From CAZZNQ01 sp964655775 (GTDB taxonomy: Bacteria; Planctomycetota; Brocadiia; SM23-32), in NCBI GenBank assembly GCA_964655775.1, contig CAZZNQ010000044.1:1-32887 (forward strand): a stretch of 32,887 nt of DNA, in the 5' to 3' direction. A model generated the notes under the pieces. The model saw only the letters and a program-made list of their open reading frames with translations, had not been told where the DNA came from and did no database searches. Positions 30,475 to 32,887 of this stretch are shown here, piece by piece. The translations under genes and the position numbers were made by a program. How positions within the stretch are numbered: position 1 is the stretch's first letter; every line of letters begins with the position of its first letter.

Positions 30475-32736
30475 ATGGCAGAACCATACGCCGCAACGCT
30501 CGCCGAAGAGCTTTCCGTCGCGCCCAGACAAGTCGAGGCGACCATCGCGCTGCTGGACGAGGGCGCAACCGTCCCGTTCATCGCCCGTTACCGCAAGGAG
30601 GCCACCGGCACCCTCGACGAGGTGGCCATAACTTCGATCCGCGACCGCCTCGACCAGCTTCGCGAACTCGACAAGCGACGTGAAGCGGTGCTCAAGTCCG
30701 TGGAAGAACAGGGCAAGCTGACCGACGATCTGGAAGCCCGAATCCGCGCGGCCACGACCCTCACCGAACTGGAGGACGTCTACCTGCCCTACCGGCCCAA
30801 GCGCAGGACACGGGCGTCCGTCGCGCGGGAGCGCGGGCTGGAGCCGCTGGCGGATCTCATACTGGCCCAGGGCGATATAGATCCGGAAGCCGAGGCCGAA
30901 GCGTACGTCGACACCGAGAAGGGCGTGGAGACCGCGGGGGACGCCCTGGCGGGCGCCCGGGACATCATCGCCGAGATCGTGAACGAGGATCAGGAAGCCC
31001 GCAGCAAGATGCGTGACCTGTACGGGCGAAAGGCCGTGCTCCGGTCGAGCGTGGTACCCGGCAAGGAGCAGGAGGGCGCGAAGTACCGCGACTACTTCGA
31101 TTGGCAGGAGCCCGCCACGAAGGCGCCGTCGCATCGTGTGCTGGCCATGCGCCGCGGCGAGAGCGAGGGCGTGCTGTCGCTGCGGTGGGTGCCGGTTGAG
31201 GGCGAGGCCGTCGACCTTCTCGAAGCGCAGTTCGTCAGGGGAGACGGACCGGCCTCCGAACAGGTTCGCGAAGCCGTCCGGGACGGCTACAAGCGCATGC
31301 TGTCGCTGTCGATGGAGACCGAGCTGCGGCTGGCGATCAAAAAGCGGGCCGACGAGGAGGCCATCCGCGTGTTCGCCGAGAACCTGCGCCAACTACTGCT
31401 CTCCCCGCCGCTGAGCAACCGCAACGTTCTGGCCATTGACCCCGGTTTCCGCACCGGCTGCAAAGTCGCCTGCCTGGACAGACAGGGGCAGCTCCTGCAC
31501 CACGACACCGTCTACCCTCACGCCTCAGAGCAACAGGCACGGGCCGCCGCCGCGAAAGTGAAGGAGCTCTGCGAGCGGTACGGCGTCGAGGCCGTCGCGG
31601 TCGGCAACGGCACGGCCGGACGGGAGACGGAGAGCTTCGTCCGCGACCTGGACCTGGACGATGTCGACGTGGTCATGGTCGACGAGAGTGGCGCGTCGGT
31701 CTACTCCGCGTCGGAGGCCGCGCGGGAGGAGTTCCCCGACCTGGACCTGACGGTGCGCGGCACTGTTTCGATCGGACGTCGGCTGCTGGACCCACTGGCC
31801 GAACTGGTGAAGATCGACCCCAAGGCCATAGGCGTCGGGCAGTACCAGCACGACGTGGATCAGGCGGAGTTGCGGCGCTGCCTGGACGACGTGGTGGTGA
31901 GCTGCGTGAACAGCGTGGGCGTAGAGGTAAACTCCGCCAGCAAGCAACTGCTCACTTACGTGTCGGGGCTCGGGCCCAGCCTGGCTCAGGCCATCGTCGA
32001 CTACCGCTCCGAGAACGGCCCGATGCAGTCCCGCGAGCAACTCAAGAAAGTGCCGCGCCTCGGTCCCAAGACGTTCGAGCAGGCCGCCGGCTTCCTGCGC
32101 ATCCGCGACGCGGAGAACCCGCTGGACGCCAGCGCGGTGCATCCGGAAAGCTACCCGGTGGTCGAATCGATGGCGGCCGACCGGGATTGCACGGTCAAAG
32201 ACCTTATGCAGAGCGCCGAAATGCGCAGCGGAATCGACCTGAAGCGCTACGTGACCGACGCCGTCGGGATGCCGACGCTGACGGACATCGTCTCCGAGCT
32301 GGCTCGGCCGGGCCGCGACCCCCGGCGCCGGTTTGAGCCGTTTGCCTTCGCCAAGGGCGTGAACAAGATGGAGGACCTGCGCGAGGGCATGGAACTGCCC
32401 GGCATCGTCACCAACATAACCGCATTCGGCGCGTTCGTGGACGTGGGCGTCCACCAGGACGGATTGGTGCACATCAGCGAGCTTGCCGACCGCTTCGTGA
32501 AAGATCCGACCGAAGTGGTGAAGCTTCGCCAGAAGGTGACCGTGCGCGTGCTCAGCATCGACCTGGAGCGGAACCGCATAGCGCTTTCGATGCGCAGCGG
32601 AGAGGAAGGAGGCCCCGGACGGCCTAAGCAAAGGCGAGAGCGCCCAAGGAAAACCAACAGGCCGCCCGCCGGGTCGAAGGGCGGCGGGCAGTTCAGCCGG
32701 CCGTTCCGGGACTTCTTCGAGAAACGCGACCGGTAG
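30475..32736 (+). CDS. tex: Tex-like transcriptional accessory protein (RNA-binding S1 protein)
   Basis: The 753-residue protein has the Tex order of domains: an N-terminal helical region (LSVAPRQVEATIALLDEGATVPFIARYRKE), the YqgF-like domain with VLAIDPGFRTG at 318, the characteristic GASVYSASEAAREEFP and helix-hairpin-helix part (GVGQYQHDVDQ, LTYVSGLGPSLAQAIVDYR, VPRLGPKTFEQAAGFLRI), and an S1 RNA-binding domain from about residue 637 (MELPGIVTNITAFGAFVDVG), followed by an Arg/Gly/Pro-rich tail. Length is typical. Tex acts in RNA handling and transcript stability; its exact role varies by species. It is cytoplasmic and probably constitutive. It is separated by 48 bp from the 87-residue gene upstream. 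Confidence 0.95.
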   Translation: MAEPYAATLAEELSVAPRQVEATIALLDEGATVPFIARYRKEATGTLDEVAITSIRDRLDQLRELDKRREAVLKSVEEQGKLTDDLEARIRAATTLTELEDVYLPYRPKRRTRASVARERGLEPLADLILAQGDIDPEAEAEAYVDTEKGVETAGDALAGARDIIAEIVNEDQEARSKMRDLYGRKAVLRSSVVPGKEQEGAKYRDYFDWQEPATKAPSHRVLAMRRGESEGVLSLRWVPVEGEAVDLLEAQFVRGDGPASEQVREAVRDGYKRMLSLSMETELRLAIKKRADEEAIRVFAENLRQLLLSPPLSNRNVLAIDPGFRTGCKVACLDRQGQLLHHDTVYPHASEQQARAAAAKVKELCERYGVEAVAVGNGTAGRETESFVRDLDLDDVDVVMVDESGASVYSASEAAREEFPDLDLTVRGTVSIGRRLLDPLAELVKIDPKAIGVGQYQHDVDQAELRRCLDDVVVSCVNSVGVEVNSASKQLLTYVSGLGPSLAQAIVDYRSENGPMQSREQLKKVPRLGPKTFEQAAGFLRIRDAENPLDASAVHPESYPVVESMAADRDCTVKDLMQSAEMRSGIDLKRYVTDAVGMPTLTDIVSELARPGRDPRRRFEPFAFAKGVNKMEDLREGMELPGIVTNITAFGAFVDVGVHQDGLVHISELADRFVKDPTEVVKLRQKVTVRVLSIDLERNRIALSMRSGEEGGPGRPKQRRERPRKTNRPPAGSKGGGQFSRPFRDFFEKRDR

Positions 32737-32887
32737 TAAGCCACCCGTAGAATCTTCCTTGCCCTGTCGGCCCTGCGGTTGTAGCATGTCCTTGACGGAG
32801 ACGGCGGCCATCAGCCGGACACTGCAGTCCAGGGAGAAGCTATGAAGTGAGCCGACCTCGCAACCGGGAGTAAGATACGGGCTGCGG
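32737..32887. other. Right end of window, no gene recognised
   Basis: After the tex stop codon these 151 bases hold no hairpin with a T-run and no reading frame of convincing length. GGGAGAAGCT precedes ATGAAGTGA near 32842-32850, an ATG with an immediate stop, which is not a gene. A gene beginning beyond the window is possible. Confidence 0.4.

Noticed and set aside
32842..32850. ATGAAGTGA after a GGGAGAAG site near the right end
   Set aside because: Two codons and a stop; cannot be called a gene or a leader peptide without the following sequence.
1..32887. CRISPR, phage, integrase, transposase or toxin-antitoxin system
   Set aside because: No direct-repeat array, no recombinase or transposase motif and no tRNA-adjacent attachment site are visible in any frame.

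Overview
The window is high-GC (mostly G/C third codon positions), densely coding bacterial DNA with no phage, plasmid, transposase, rRNA, tRNA or CRISPR signal that I can see. The gene content suggests a free-living, probably anaerobic or microaerophilic bacterium of the PVC or a related heterotrophic lineage (Planctomycetota/Lentisphaerota-like). It combines a uroporphyrinogen-decarboxylase-fold protein, DUF3604, FG-GAP repeats, Gfo/Idh/MocA, alginate-lyase-like and GH28-like enzymes, several secreted proteins of unknown family, a DPS-like ferritin and a low-potential-type ferredoxin. The lineage is an inference from content; no marker gene in the window fixes it.

Layout. 1-2.7 kb: the 3' end of an unknown + gene running into a truncated DUF3795 gene, then (all on -) a secreted protein / UROD-family / DUF3795 unit. 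3.0-4.0 kb: a DPS-like ferritin and a ferredoxin whose second cluster motif has Asp in place of one Cys, closed by a strong hairpin. 4.0-7.7 kb: a DUF3604 PHP-like protein, a 60-residue Cys-rich protein divergent from a ZIP metal transporter, and a small flavin-oxidase-like protein. 7.7-14.4 kb: a GH28-like beta-helix protein, a secreted unknown, a ROK sugar kinase without the usual zinc cysteines, and an 11-repeat FG-GAP protein. 14.4-20.3 kb: a - strand unit (tandem kinase-like protein, alginate-lyase-like protein, Gfo/Idh/MocA oxidoreductase) divergent from a + unit (tandem amidohydrolase, small membrane protein). 20.2-24.1 kb: a glycoside-hydrolase-like TIM-barrel candidate, an EamA transporter and an exported protein with two tandem copies of a helical repeat domain. 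24.2-28.5 kb: a pterin cluster (carbinolamine dehydratase, FolM/PTR1-like reductase, folB, folK, folE) followed by a Rieske/FAD oxidoreductase. 28.5-32.9 kb: an MBL hydrolase, a lipoprotein, an 87-residue protein and tex.

How the parts may work together. Much of the left and middle reads as uronate or polysaccharide catabolism. DPS-like ferritin, ferredoxin, Rieske-FAD reductase, ZIP transporter and the small Cys-rich protein look like metal and oxidative-stress housekeeping of an anaerobe. The pterin cluster encodes GTP to hydroxymethyl-dihydropterin diphosphate plus a PTR1-type reductase and a carbinolamine dehydratase, but no dihydropteroate synthase or DHFR, which hints at a tetrahydropterin cofactor as well as folate.

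The most novel-looking item is the divergent pair at 16.4-19.8 kb. Both proteins are internal tandem duplications in which one copy keeps catalytic-looking residues and the other has lost them: a kinase-like fold on one side and an amidohydrolase fold on the other. They share a 160-bp intergenic region, and the - strand gene appears to have a leaderless promoter. Their functions are unknown to me.
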